Source: Datisca glomerata (taxonomy: Eukaryota; Streptophyta; Magnoliopsida; Cucurbitales; Datiscaceae). Taken from it: a stretch of DNA of 64,000 nt. Of this stretch, positions 10,451 to 22,103 are shown in pieces. Where the stretch lies: contig QANY01008960.1 in assembly GCA_003255025.1 (NCBI GenBank), positions 496,868 to 560,867 on the forward strand, read 5' to 3'. The translations under genes were made by a program, and so were the position numbers. A model generated the notes under the pieces. That model made no database searches. It was not told the origin of the DNA and saw nothing but the letters and a program-made list of their open reading frames with translations. Positions within the stretch are counted from its first letter, which is position 1. Every line of letters starts with the position of its first letter.

Positions 10451-12954
10451 GACTTGAAAATTTAAAATGATATACTTACACACTTATGAGAGAATATCAA
10501 GAATAGATAACTTTTAAAAATAAATAATAACTAAAGACAAAACATAAATAAAAAATGTCAGCTCAACTGTAATAGTACACATGTTGGTCCTTCGTCCTCA
10601 ATTTGTTAATCTTCCAGACCAGAAGGATCTTTGGTAGTTATGTTGTACGAGTTCCTTCTTTTTGTGGTGGGCGTAATCTTCCTCCTAATTAATGCTCCTC
10701 ACGGCCTATATGTTTGCAAAACACAGACAAAGAACCCTAAAGACGAGGAACTGGGGGTGGTTGCCCCACCTAAAGGCCTCTGATGCCTAAGTCATTCCTT
10801 TATCGATATTTTTACATAATTTCTATAGAATAGAATAAGCATACCTCTTCAGGCGATTCATTGATATATTTATACATGAATCCTTGGGGAGAGAGAGGCA
10901 TGTCGAGGAAGCATCTTGAAGGCGTGTTCGAGAAGCTTCATGAAACACGAAGCTTGTTTCCACTGTCGCCGATTGGATTGAAAGGAGATGACATTGACAC
11001 AAAGTGATGGACATTTAATGTCAAAATGACTGGGCGGAAGCCATCCTGACCCCGCGTCATGGTGATTAGACCTATTAGGCGCTACTTTCAATGGGTAATG
11101 ATGTCTTTGTACTCGGGGACTGCCTGAGCTCTTTTTATTATACCTTAGCCTTACTCATACCCTTCTTATGCTGTGTGACCCAAGCTTTATAGTGTCTGAC
11201 CAGATGTGGTAGGCTTTTTTCCTTTGAAAGTTCCTAAGTGAAATATTTTTCAATGTGCCATGACACACGTCGTCGTGTTACTGGTGGTTGGGAAATCACC
11301 CATAACATTTTCCCCCAGTCGAGGGCTAGGGTGGCTTTACCTACTCAGGTTCGAAGACTTCATTGTCTTAGCTATGCCTTTGAGCTATTCTGTTATAATG
11401 TTGTACCCCATTGCTTGCGCTTTAGGTTTGTTCATCAGGGATCGTGCAAAATGGGGCTTGTAGGTCTGTGTCACGTCTTGCTTCATATTTTCTGAGATTT
11501 GAGGCCATTGATTCCTCGTGAAAAGGTGTATTAATGGTGTGTGGTTGTTCATGGAGGAGAGTTGGGTTTGCCAGCCCTCGAGGTGTCGTTTTAAATCTAT
11601 TGTTTGTCTTTCCTAAGTTTTCTCATAGGCTCATGTACCGTCCATTGAATTAGTTCCATCGATCTCCATTAAGCCCTTTTTTATTGCGCCATTAAATGAG
11701 CAGTTTTCTTTTTGGCCTATAAATAGGCAGACTTTCCCCTTGTTTCCTTCATCCCCTCATCCTAGACAGAGTCAAAAATCCTGAATTGTCGATCTTCACC
11801 TTCTCCCTTGATTCCTTCTTTTGGAGGGACATTAATGCTTACCCCTATGGGGCTTCTTATGTCCTTGAGATTCCCATTCAAGATCTTCCCTCTTCCTCAT
11901 GACATCATTTTCCTCCTTGCCCTTCTTTAAATGTCGATCTTTAAAGTTGTCGATATTCACTCCACGGTGGTTTTCCTGCAGTTAATAGGCCTATTCAACG
12001 AAGCTTTTGTCTACGTTGGCTACCTGCCCCTAGCTCTATAGACATTACCCTTAACAAGGGCTTGTAATGTGACCAGTAGTCCTACCTTTTGCTTTGTAAT
12101 GAAGCATCTTTACCGTCCACGATCTATCTTCATCCTTTTGTGCTGCCTCCCCCACGGGCTCATCTTGAACCACGGGGTACCGATCATTCTCCTTATTATC
12201 TCTCCCCTGAGCTGGAGAGATTAAATCTCCAAGATCAAGGCATATAGAGTTCCTAGGTGAGTTCAAAGGAGTTATGGAGATCCCGCGACCACCGCCGCAT
12301 CCGTGGGAGATTGTTTTCCTTCTTCCCAAAGGGGGGCCTTTTAGTTAGCCTAGAGGGGGTGTCCCCTTAACCGAGGAGAATTTTGTACATTTATTTGTAC
12401 TTGTGATCATTTGTTTATTAATGAAAATAAATTTCATTCACCTTTGTTTCTTTTATTTATATCTGCTTTAACTTTCACGAGCATGCCCTGTGTAGATATT
12501 TCTTAGTAGTTGATCCTTAATTTGGTCTAGATGAGGCTCTGATCATGATCCGTGTGATTGCTCTGATCACTATGCTGAATGTCATATCCCTATAGATTTT
12601 TATTGACCCGAACCGTGGGATTAATTACAATCCTGAGCATGAATGGCCTTAGAGGGCCTTGATCTCACCTTGATGGACCTGATTGGTCCATTGGATTGCC
12701 CTTCTTCAGAGATCAGGGATCATTACAACTAGCCATGACCTTTATGAATCCTTCTTGAGTGCACTCCCATCTGGGAGATCAGGTCAGGTAGACTTTCCTC
12801 GCATTAGGGGTTTTCTTGACATTTAGTTGAGCCTTTTCCCAGTTCAGTAACTTAGAGAACAAGTTGAGCTCCTTAGGTTTTGCAGCCTGAGGACAATCTT
12901 GTTATCTGTTATCTAGGTGTTCTTGCTCTAGATAAATCCTTTTCCTCCAAATTG
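10451..12954. other. Non-coding repeat-like tract, possible non-autonomous LTR element
   Basis: No long ORF or known protein domain is visible. Parts are clearly GC-richer than the flanks. A TATA-like box (11718-11727) is followed by a pyrimidine-rich leader, and 12360-12440 has an AT-rich end resembling an LTR polyadenylation region. The minus-strand open frame 12329-12051 (92 codons) has no family resemblance and is probably chance. The tract runs straight into the tandem arrays at 12955. An LTR-derived origin is inference only; I could not define paired LTRs or a PBS. Confidence 0.35.
11718..11727 (+). promoter_or_regulatory. Candidate TATA box of an LTR-like promoter
   Basis: CTATAAATAG is a strong plant TATA match. 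It is followed by a C/T-rich stretch (11735-11765) typical of transcript starts in plant LTRs. No gene with an intact ORF lies downstream. Confidence 0.4.
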
Positions 12955-13950
12955 ATGGTAGACGTCCTTCCTTGATGTCTAGCAAGGCTTTTCTACCTTA
13001 GCTAGATCATTGATCTCGTTTGCGAGCATGAGTGCTTGGCAGACATCCCCTATAGATATCTAGTCAAACGTGTCTACTCTAACTAGATCCTTGATCATGT
13101 CTGCAAGGATTAGTGCGTGTCAGACATCTCCTATCAATATCTAGCTAGGTGTGTTTACTCTGGCCAAATCCTTGATCTCATCTACGAGTATGAGTGCTCG
13201 ACAGTCATCTCATGTCGATATCTAGCCAACTGTGCCTGCTCTTGCTAGATCATTGGTCCTGTCTGTGAGTATGAGTGCTCGGCAGACATCTCCTGTCGAC
13301 ATTTAACCAAGTGTGCCTCCTCTAACTAGATCCTTGATCACGCCTGCAAGCATGAGTGCTCGATATACATCTCTTGTCTATATATAGCCAGGTGTGCCTG
13401 CTCTAGCTAGATCCTTGATTTCGTATGCGAGCATGAGTACTTGATTGACATCTCCTATCGATATCTGACAAGGCGTGCCTCCTCTGCCTAGATCATTGAT
13501 TCCATTTGTGAGCATAAGTGCTCGGCAGACATCTCTTGTTGATATCTAGCCAGATATGCATGCTCTAGCAAGATCCTTGATCCTATCTGTCAGCATGCGT
13601 GCTCGGCAAACATCTCATGTCGATATCTAGCTAGGAGTTTCTGCTTTGGTAAGATCCTGGATCCCCTCTATAAGCATGAGTGCTCGACAAACATCTCCTG
13701 TTGATTCAAGCCAGACGTGCCTACTCTGGCTAGATCCTTGATCTCGTCTGTGAGCATGAGTGTTCGACACACATCTCCTGTCGATATCTAGCCAGGCGTG
13801 CCTACTCTGGCTAGATCCTTGATCTCGTTACAAGCATGAGTGATCAGAAGACATCACATGTCAATATCTAATCACGTGTGCCTGTTTTGGCTAGATCCTT
13901 GATCCCGTCTGCGAGCATGAGTGCTCGAAAAACATCTCATGTCATCCCGA
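12955..13950 (+). repeat. 81-bp tandem array, about 12 copies
   Basis: The phrase CTAGATCCTTGATC (and variants) recurs near 13002, 13083, 13164, 13245, 13326 and 13407, and on to about 13890, giving a period of 81 bp. Each unit also carries GAGCATGAGTGCTCG and CAGACATCTCCTGTCGATAT. Units are diverged and contain stops in all frames, so this is a non-coding minisatellite, probably inside a retroelement. Confidence 0.88.
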
Positions 13951-13954
13951 CTGG

Positions 13955-14290
13955 TGGGATAGAGCACCTCACAAGTCATGACTTTTTGTTTAATCCTGAA
14001 TGATCAGCTAAAACGTATTTACCAGCCATCACTTTTTGTTTAATCCTAACCGGTCAGCTAGAGTGTATTTACTAGTCATCAATTTTAATTTAATCATGAC
14101 TGGTCGGCTATAATGCTTTTACCAGTCCTCATCTTTTGTTTAATATTGCCTGGTTGGTTAGAGCGCATTTACCAGTCATAACTTTTTGTTTAATCTCGAC
14201 TGGTCGGCTAGAGTACATTTACCAGTCATCATTTTCTTTTAATCCTGACAAGTTGGCTAGAACGTGTTTACCAATCATCACTTTTAGCTA
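13955..14290 (+). repeat. About 52-bp tandem array, about 6 copies
   Basis: Adjacent to the 81-bp array, a second unit repeats: CATCACTTTTTGTTTAATCC, then TGGTCGGCTAGAG and ATTTACCAGT. The spacing is about 52 bp. The unit is unrelated in sequence to the 81-bp repeat. Confidence 0.83.
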
Positions 14291-15686
14291 GGAATAATCC
14301 TCGGCTCGCTCAACCACATCGGGTGGTTCCTTCCTGGCGGCCAAAGGGACTTCGAAAACCCTGATAGTGGGCAGCCCACTGGTATCTTCATAGTTGCTCA
14401 TGTATTGGCCCTAAGGGTTCTTCGTAGAATTCTCCCTTCACCTTTTGGGGTTGACCCTTGCCCGAGCCTTATAAGAGAGGAGTCTAGCCTTCACACCCAA
14501 GTTTGTCTTGGGCATGGTTTCCTCGATAGGTAACACTTGCTTCGAGTTAGGAGGCTATCCCGCCTTTCCCCGAAGCTCCGATAGCGCATGGCAACTTTAC
14601 CGACGATCTTTTGATTAGTGGGAGGGGAAGGAGGAGAGAGAGGGTTATTATATATATAATGAGTGTGTGTGAGAGAGAGAGAGACGTGGAAGGGGAGAGA
14701 GAGAGATTTTAGGAGAGAGAGATTTTAGGAGAGAGAGATTTTAGGAGAGAGATATAATTAATGGATATGAGAGAGAAAAAATGAATCATTAAATATATAC
14801 ATTAAAAATAAAAGGGTATAGTAGTAACTAACTATATATAAAAACTATTAAATTTAATTCAATTTGCTACATTAATTTTTTTAAAGAGTGTTATACTTGA
14901 TGTTTTTCAAAATATGTGACAAAACTGTATTTAGAATAAAACTTGTATAGATATCATCAATTCTAAAATAATTGAATCACCTTTAATAATAGAAACAATC
15001 TAGAATTACTAAGACAATAATTTTGAGGAGAAAATTCAATTGCAGCTAAAATTATTTATATATATTCACCATGAAATTATACACATACCAAAAATGACGG
15101 ATTTATATCTTTTATTTTATAGATTATCATGCACAAGATATGAATCATATTTTATCATCAATTCAAGTGTCTTATATCTTCTTGTCATCAACTTTATCAC
15201 GGTCTTAGTTTTGCAAATCAAACGAACCCGAAATGATTTGGTTTTCATGTGAGTCATAGCCCATGCTTTGCGCGTATAGCATGATTATGATACATCAGTT
15301 CGTCACACTTTTGCTTTTGAGTTGAGTCTATTTGGACCTTGATTTATGATTTGAGTTTTTTGTCTTGCTCGTATCGGACTATTATCGATTGTCAACAAAT
15401 ACTAAAGGCAACCTCCCCAAGCATTCATACCAAACTTGTTTTTTCGAGTACTACCACCAAACAATTTCTCTGTTCCCATAATATTTTAAACACGTTCAAA
15501 TCACAAATCAAATGATCCCTTCACATTTATTTATTGTTATTAGTATTAGGGTCGACTTAAGCTGGCTGAAGCCTAAACCAACTTAGGTTTGAGCTTAGGG
15601 TGTCCGTATTATTTGAGCAAACTAGATCAAAAGTTGAAGAGTTTTTTTCACTTTTTTTTGTATGAAATGACCTAGTTGGGACTTTG
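14291..15686. other. End of the repeat-rich tract and AT-rich spacer, no gene seen
   Basis: 14291-14630 is GC-richer and may be decayed gypsy gag/linker sequence on the minus strand, but no motif is secure. 14631-14760 is GA-rich simple sequence with about three copies of a 17-18 base unit, AGAGAGAGATTTTAGG. 14760-15686 is AT-rich, with one short chance open frame at 15040-15252. Confidence 0.5.
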
Positions 15687-16395
15687 GGCCCGTTTGACAC
15701 AACTTTAACTTAATAACTTAAAACTTTAAGTTTAACTTTAATCTATAAACTAAAACATGTTTGACACAACTTATTTTAATTAACTTTAACCTATAACTTA
15801 TGCCAAATTGATTTTTGATAAATAAGTTAATAATTTAATCATTTTAATTAGGATTACTTTAATATCTATCTGAATGATATAGTTGGTATTTATCTAATTT
15901 CTTTAATATTCATATTTTTTCAAATAATTAATCTAATTATTAACCCGTAACAAATTGATGTCTAGGCCGGTGCCAGATCAGGATGGGGACGGGGTCGAGG
16001 CTGGTGCTAGGGTTAGGGCAAGGTCGGGTCCGCGCCGGGGTTGGACAGGTTGGGGTCGGGGCCACAGTTGTGGTCTAGGACGGGGACGGGTCAGGGCTAG
16101 GGTCGGGGCGGTTAGTACTGAATGATTAATAAATGATTTACCTTGAAAAATAGAAGTATGTTCATGTAGTTTTTTTATAAAGATAGAGATAATTTTGGTG
16201 ATGTGTAAAAATTAAAAGAATTTTAAGTGAAAAATTATATCAATTTAACTTAAAACTTATTAGTTTTTAGTTTAAATAAACTGCTAGTTTATTTGAATAA
16301 GTTGTGTCAAACGCCTTCTTAAAAATAAATCATCTACTTATTTAAGTTATAAGTTATAAACTGCAACTTATAAATTGAGTCAAACGAAACCTTCA
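15687..16395. mobile_element. Terminal-inverted-repeat element with a G-rich core
   Basis: The left end GGGCCCGTTTGACACAA mirrors the right end, whose reverse complement is GGTTTCGTTTGACTCAA. A second, inner inverted copy (CGTTTGACACAACTTATT, read from about 16312 backwards) is also present. The flanks of the core are rich in AACTTA/TAAGTT inverted motifs. The core 15958-16112 is a GC-rich tract of GGGTCGGGG-like repeats in sharply AT-rich surroundings. There is no transposase ORF, so it is MITE-like. A target duplication is not certain. Confidence 0.6.
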
Positions 16396-16428
16396 TGAAG
16401 TAAGTGAGAATTCGATTATAACGTCAAG

Positions 16429-16800
16429 ACTAGAAGGACTGCTTTGGGAATTGATTGAAAAACAAGGGACCAAAAGTAGATGTTGCCCAATAACTTTGTA
16501 ATTGTAAACGATAAGTCATTAACGATTTACACCTACAAAAATTTTATTTGGACAAACAGCGTAAAATTGAAATTCCTTGTCTCATCTCACACCATTTTTA
16601 ACTCTAGAAAATGTTTTGTTAGACATCGTACAATCATAAAAACACTTCAATCAATTAACACGTTCTAAATTGTCAAACGAATTATTTTTTGCATTGAAAA
16701 ATGTGGTTTTATTATCATATACATGATAAGTGTAAAATAGACAAAACGAAAATCTTATTATGACCATCTAAATTAAATGATCTAATTACACATTTATCCC
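16429..16800 (+). repeat. Dispersed repeat, copy 2
   Basis: This is the partner of 10056-10450 in the same orientation, starting CTAGAAGGACTGC and sharing the same ordered landmarks. It begins about 30 bases after the inverted-repeat element ends. Confidence 0.7.
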
Positions 16801-17934
16801 CTATTTATAGGTATTGTTTGGACTTTGGCCATTGTAATTTGGGCATTATAGAACAAAAACTCTTCGAGATTTGCCCAAAACTTAAAATAAATAAAAAAAA
16901 CAGTTTCCTTATCAATCATTTTTCTATTTAAAATAAAGAAATTGTGTTAAAGTTATATGTATCAAAATAAATTCGTTTCAAAGAGTTTTAAAAGATACTA
17001 TAAACGATTGCCTCAATACTTTAAATTAATTTCTATTTTAAGTATTTCAGTAGATTTTCTAATTTCAGTTTCCATTTTTCTTCAAATTTTCAATATTTTT
17101 ACAACAAATAACCAATCATTGATTCTACGCATTGATATGTAATTTGTTTTGTCAAGTTGAATTTTAACATGTCGTGTTATTTTTGTAGTTGAATTCAAAA
17201 AAATTTGTTGACATACTGTAAGTGATATTTTAAAGATAATCAAAGGTTGGTTGTCCATTTTCTACCACCAGTCCACACCGAACCCTAATATTATATTTTT
17301 GGTTTCTTCGTTTTTGAAAAATAAAAAATTAAATTGCATTAACCCTCCTACACTTTTTAACTTTTACAGAGACATGTGCGTGTGCAAAATCTTACTGAAC
17401 CGAACAAAAAAACAATCAATTCGAGCGATTTTATTAACATCTACAGACGGTTTCAGTTCGATTATGTAAAAATGAAGATTTTTTATTTGGTTTAAAATCC
17501 ATAAAACTGTGAACCGAATTGAATATTTAGTTCAGAATCACAACCAAACTGGTAAAATGAACTGCACTGAAATATTCACTTCAGTTCGATTATATGCAAT
17601 TCACAATTTGATTCTTTTGTTGAAAATAAAGAATTCATGTCTTGAAATTAAAAAAGTTCAATATAAATTCATGTTAAAGTTTGTTGATAAAATATAATAA
17701 GCGAACCGAACGAAATCTATTAAGCAAAATCAACAGGAGTACTTGTCTGTTATATTTGTCTCTGCACACATCCCTTCAAGTTTATTTATTATTGTCCCAT
17801 ACTCATCTCATTACTCATTTTATTGACTAAAACTTAAATCTATTAGAAGCGAGCCCCTGTAAGTTCAGGAACCCACGAGTGATTTTCTCATATCCCTAAT
17901 CATGAATACTCTTTGGGGTTCCTATGTCCTTCAT
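16801..17934. other. AT-rich spacer, nothing recognised
   Basis: Short chance open frames occur at 16957-17142, 17251-17469 and 17509-17697. Their Ile/Lys/Asn-rich composition follows base content, and no domain is recognisable. Confidence 0.5.
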
Positions 17935-18320
17935 TCAGCTTTCAAATGGTGAACTAAGAAAATGTCCGAAAAAAAGTTATAAAAATGATATGATTAATTA
18001 AGTTAATTATGTAAATAACATAGACATAACTAAATTAATTATATCAATAAATATTTTACACAAATGACAGTCTCTCTAAATTAAAGGGAAACAAAGTAAA
18101 ATGGTCATCCATTAATTAACAGAAAATGACATTCTCTCTATATTTGTTTTCAGTTTTATTTAATTTACATTGTTATATGAGAAAATTACAAAAAAAAAGT
18201 CAGCTTTCAAATGATGAACTAAGAAGATGGCCGAAAAAAGTAATAAAATGACAAGATTAAATAATTTAATTACATAAATAACACAAACATAAGTAAACTA
18301 ATTACGTAAAATGACATTCT
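17935..18320 (+). repeat. Direct duplication of about 125 bp
   Basis: CAGCTTTCAAATGRTGAACT begins units at about 17938 and 18199. Both continue through the GAAAAAAG, ATTAATTAAGTTAATTA-like and CATAAGTAAAC-like blocks to ACATTCTCTCT. A further partial copy of the terminal block lies at 18055-18145. Confidence 0.7.
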
Positions 18321-18351
18321 CTCTTGTCATATTCTCCTAACAAGGACAAAA

Positions 18352-18496
18352 CATGAAAAAGAGTTTTTCAGGCAAGACAAAGAAATGGACGGATGAGAAC
18401 TCGCAAAAGTACATCTTGAAATTGCGGGCCACAACAAAACGTGGCATTTATCTTGAAAACGTCAAGAAAGATGGTGACCCGGCCGATTGGTATGTA
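18352..18496 (+). other. Unrecognised exon-like open segment
   Basis: An ATG at about 18353 opens 46 codons rich in Lys (KKSFSGKTKKWTDENSQKYI and on to DGDPADW). They end at a perfect plant donor, GG/GTATGT. Composition is clearly less AT-rich than the surroundings. A possible acceptor at about 18822 (TTTGTAG) would add only eight codons before a stop. I do not recognise the family; it may be a captured exon of a host gene or chance. Confidence 0.3.
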
Positions 18497-20603
18497 TGTG
18501 TCGTAATTTAATTGGTTTGTAATCATATTCTCTATATAATTTGTTTGATTAATTTACTAATCATGTTTAATTCACTCCTAATAACACTGATGCAAAACCA
18601 CTCCAATTTTGCTTTGTATAAGCGATTTTTTACTAAAATTTTAGAGGTTAATAGTTATGTATTTACTATTTAGCATATCCGAGTCTTAGTTTATTTAGAA
18701 TGTCATTTTTTTGTACATCAAGATTCATTGAAAGATATGAATGAAGTGCGCAGATGACTTACATAAAGACATTAAGACTAGCAAATTTTGTGCAATAAAA
18801 GACTTAATTGTATAAATTTGTAGGTGGTACAGGAGGATGAAAAAGATTAGGGTAATGATTCGAGTTTGATCGGTCATTTTTACAATTAGAACAATTTCTT
18901 GACAAATTTACAAATTTTATAAATAGTAAGATAATTGTGACACAAATTCATAAGCTCACTATTAAGTGTCAGAATTATGTTAAACTCCTCTCACCTACTT
19001 CATTATCATTTGGATAAATGGATCACCTCCTTTTATAAATGAACCTGAGTTAATTCTGTTTAATTGATCTTGGCAGTTCAATTAAAGATAAACTATATAG
19101 ATTGAACAAACATGAAAAAACTTTTTAATTTTTCTCTAATCGAAAAATAACATTCTCATGTTTGTTAGAATAGGAAGAGATCCCTGGTTGATTAATTTGT
19201 TGAAGGTCAATAAAGAAAAAATGTCCAGTATTCCTTCAAGTTATTTGTTATTTTAAAACATAATATTATGTTCATATTTTGTGCAGAGACAGAATAAGTG
19301 CTCACTCACATAAAATGATATGAGGTACTACAGAGCACCATAAAGTGTTTTTTCTGTTTCATATTGATATTACCAGTTAAAGTTGTTCAATAATCAATGC
19401 ACAAATATTGAATAAGATAGACAGATAAATTATAGCATATAACTAAAAAAAATTGACAATTGTACGATACCCGCGTGTGAGCCGCCTCAAATATGTATTG
19501 AAACAACTCAAAATTTATTAAACAACGACGTAGATACTTACAAAAAGTCTTTGTACAATGACATCATCGACATCAAAAGAACTCTACGTAACTATATCTG
19601 ATCTAAAAGTTAGTTTATATTCATTCATCATCTATTTATCCAAAAAATCAGTTTACATTATTGTAACTCTCATTCCTTAAATTACAATGTACAAATATAC
19701 AAAATACATATGAACATATGATTAGTAATTAAAATATCAAAGAGGCCAAGTCATGTCGATTTCTAATAAATAATCAAATGGTAAAAAAGTCATAATTGAT
19801 GATTTTAAAACTAACCCAGTCAACAATAAAACCTTTAACCATATAAAAAATTAAAATAACTCCAAAATAGCTTACCTAAGTCCCAAAGAAATAGTAAAGC
19901 TTAATAAATTGTTAAATACAATGGCCACATTTCATAGAAATTATTAAATAAATGTAATTACAAAACAAATGATTTCTAATGAAGGTTCTCAATTATTCAA
20001 TATTATTTTTATATTATCGAAATAAAGCACTTGCAAATATCTATAAATTTTCAAAACGCAGTGAAAATATCTTTAATTAAACTCAATTATGTTTGGATAA
20101 TTAATTTTTAAAGTTAGAGATAAATAAATACAAAAAGAAAGAGAGAGAAGGATAGAGTTTATTCATTAATTTACACAATACAAACAACAGTCTCTCTCTC
20201 TCTCTGCAAACTGTTTTGTATACATTTAGATTTAGTTTCAAATATATATATCTAATCCCAAACTTTATCTTAATCTTAATTCTAATTTTTTTAATTTATC
20301 ACAATATTTTTTTCCTGTACATATTACTAAGAGCTATATATAATATCCAACAACGGCCTTAAAACGTCAAGGCTCAGCTGTTGAATTATGAAATTGTAAC
20401 AAAAGTCACATTTTGATCCTATTTTTTTGGTTATATTTATAGGGGAAATTCTATTTTTCTGCAACTGTAATATACTGGACGGAAAGAAAAAAGAAAAAAA
20501 AGTGTTTCTTCTCTTCTTTCTTTCCTTTTCTTTCTCTGTATAGTACACTTACAGTATTATAGAATGATTTTGTATATTATTTGTGTTTCACCGATTGATG
20601 TTC
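18497..20603. other. AT-rich intergenic DNA downstream of the PLATZ gene
   Basis: No coding region is recognised. A CT microsatellite lies near 20190-20206. The last few hundred bases (20326-20603) lie just beyond the stop codon of the minus-strand PLATZ gene and probably hold its 3' UTR. No poly(A) site can be fixed by eye. Confidence 0.5.
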
Positions 20604-21871
20604 TTAAAATTCTATAACTATACCAGCCATTGGAGCTCTATGGGGTACTCCTTTTCTCCTTTTGGTGGTTCTGAAAGTCGCCGCCGTAGGTGGTGGTGTC
20701 GACGGCGAAAAGCTTCGTTTCTCACTCTTCTTCACATTCTTATTAGTCATTGATTTCTCGGTGTCATAACCATCTGTGTCTACTCGTAGTCTCTTTTTCT
20801 CAAAATTCTTTGATGTCCCCACAATCTGAAATATTAATTCTCAAAATAAATAAAATGAATTTATATTACTAACAGAACAGAATAACATTGAAATTCCAAA
20901 AGAAGCCCCATATATTTTGTCTCCCTCCCGTCCATTTTTTTCATTTTAGTCGTTCAACTTTATTTTTTTTGTTAAATAATTCTTAAACTTTAAATCACAT
21001 TTTTAATTTAATCTCCACCGTCACATTTCATTCACGTAGTTAACATTAAATATTAAATCAAAAACTTATTATTATTGTCACATTTCATTCGTGTTAGATA
21101 CTAAATTATAAATTCGTTCAAAGTTAAAGTACTAAATTGATATAAAAAATTTATAAGTAATGTTCATATTCCAAACTAAAAAAATGTTCAAAATTAAGAC
21201 GGCAAAAGTGTAAAATTTAGCCAAAAGCATTGAATTACGCACAGAAATGGAACGAATGTTAGGCCATTGCCTAATGATACTAAGTAAATGCTGACAGATA
21301 AGTAGAGGAGTAACGTGTCCGCATATCAATCTTTTGTTAAAGAAATAATACTAAGAAGAAGATGAAGCTGACCTTGCAACCAAGAGAACAGAAAGAGAAG
21401 GAATCAAGGAGGCTACGAAGACAGACGAGGCAAGTATTGGTGACACCTCTACCAGGTCTTGGCTGAGGCCTTTCATTCAAGAACACAATCCTTGCACTGT
21501 TTATTATGTATGTTTGTATTCCTGTTATCTCCATGTATTTCTGTATCTCTGCTACCCTTATCACATCATGATATGACGACCTCCTTATCTGACAAAATTT
21601 CCCCACAAAAATAAAAATCAAACTTAAATTTCATAACCCCATTAACGAGAAATTTTAAATGAACTTTGCGAGAATTAATGATTGAAAATTCTTTTGGACC
21701 TGAATAGCTCTGTGGTCTTTGTGAGAAGCCAAACAGAGAGAACAGAGAGCTCCATTTATGCAATCCAAACAGTACATATTGCATTCACTTTTGTGGGAAT
21801 CAGCGTGATGTTTGCATTGGTTAAAGAAGGTTGTGCTTAGAAGTGGCCTTAGCCATGGTGGCCACTTCCTC

Positions 21872-21915
<44 letters not shown>

Positions 21916-22038
21916 TTCTTCCTCTTCCTCTTCCTCTTCACTGTTATGATCATCTGGGCTTTCTCCTCCCTAATTCAACAAAACCCAATTAAATAACAAA
22001 ATTAGGTAGATAGATGATGATCCTAGATAGCTTACCAT
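20604..22038 (-). CDS. PLATZ-family zinc-binding transcription factor
   Basis: PLATZ proteins are plant-specific, zinc-dependent DNA-binding regulators, mostly repressors at A/T-rich sites, acting in the nucleus. Exons on the minus strand are 22038-22036 (ATG only), 21969-21700, 21588-21373 and 20825-20604, giving 236 aa; every junction is GT..AG and keeps frame. After [11 protein letters not shown] comes a run of about 23 Glu, then PPWLRPLL. The first zinc motif is intact (CKHH, C11 residues on, CLDC, CSLC, HKDH), as is the second (CLVC, then C-SLG-C). The conserved block [19 protein letters not shown] and the C-terminal [10 protein letters not shown] and [12 protein letters not shown] boxes are present, the last a likely nuclear signal. 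Length is usual for the family apart from the Glu run. The start is fixed because exon 2 has no other in-frame ATG upstream of PPWL. Confidence 0.94.
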
Positions 22039-22093
22039 GATTCTTCAGCTTTAATTGGGCTTGATTTCTCTTATGATTGATTCTTGATCATTC

Positions 22094-22103
22094 ATAATAT
22101 AAA
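22094..22103 (-). promoter_or_regulatory. Candidate TATA box upstream of PLATZ
   Basis: The minus strand reads TTTATATTAT about 56 bases before the ATG. A start about 30 bases further on would leave a very short leader, so a more distal start is also possible, for example in the CT-rich stretch near 22120-22200. The assignment is tentative. Confidence 0.3.

Noticed and set aside
12051..12329. 92-codon minus-strand ORF
   Set aside because: No recognisable family, and it lies within repeat-like non-coding DNA; kept only as part of the unassigned tract.
12955..13950. CRISPR-like array (regular repeats)
   Set aside because: Units are contiguous diverged 81-bp tandem copies without distinct spacers, and the genome is plant nuclear.
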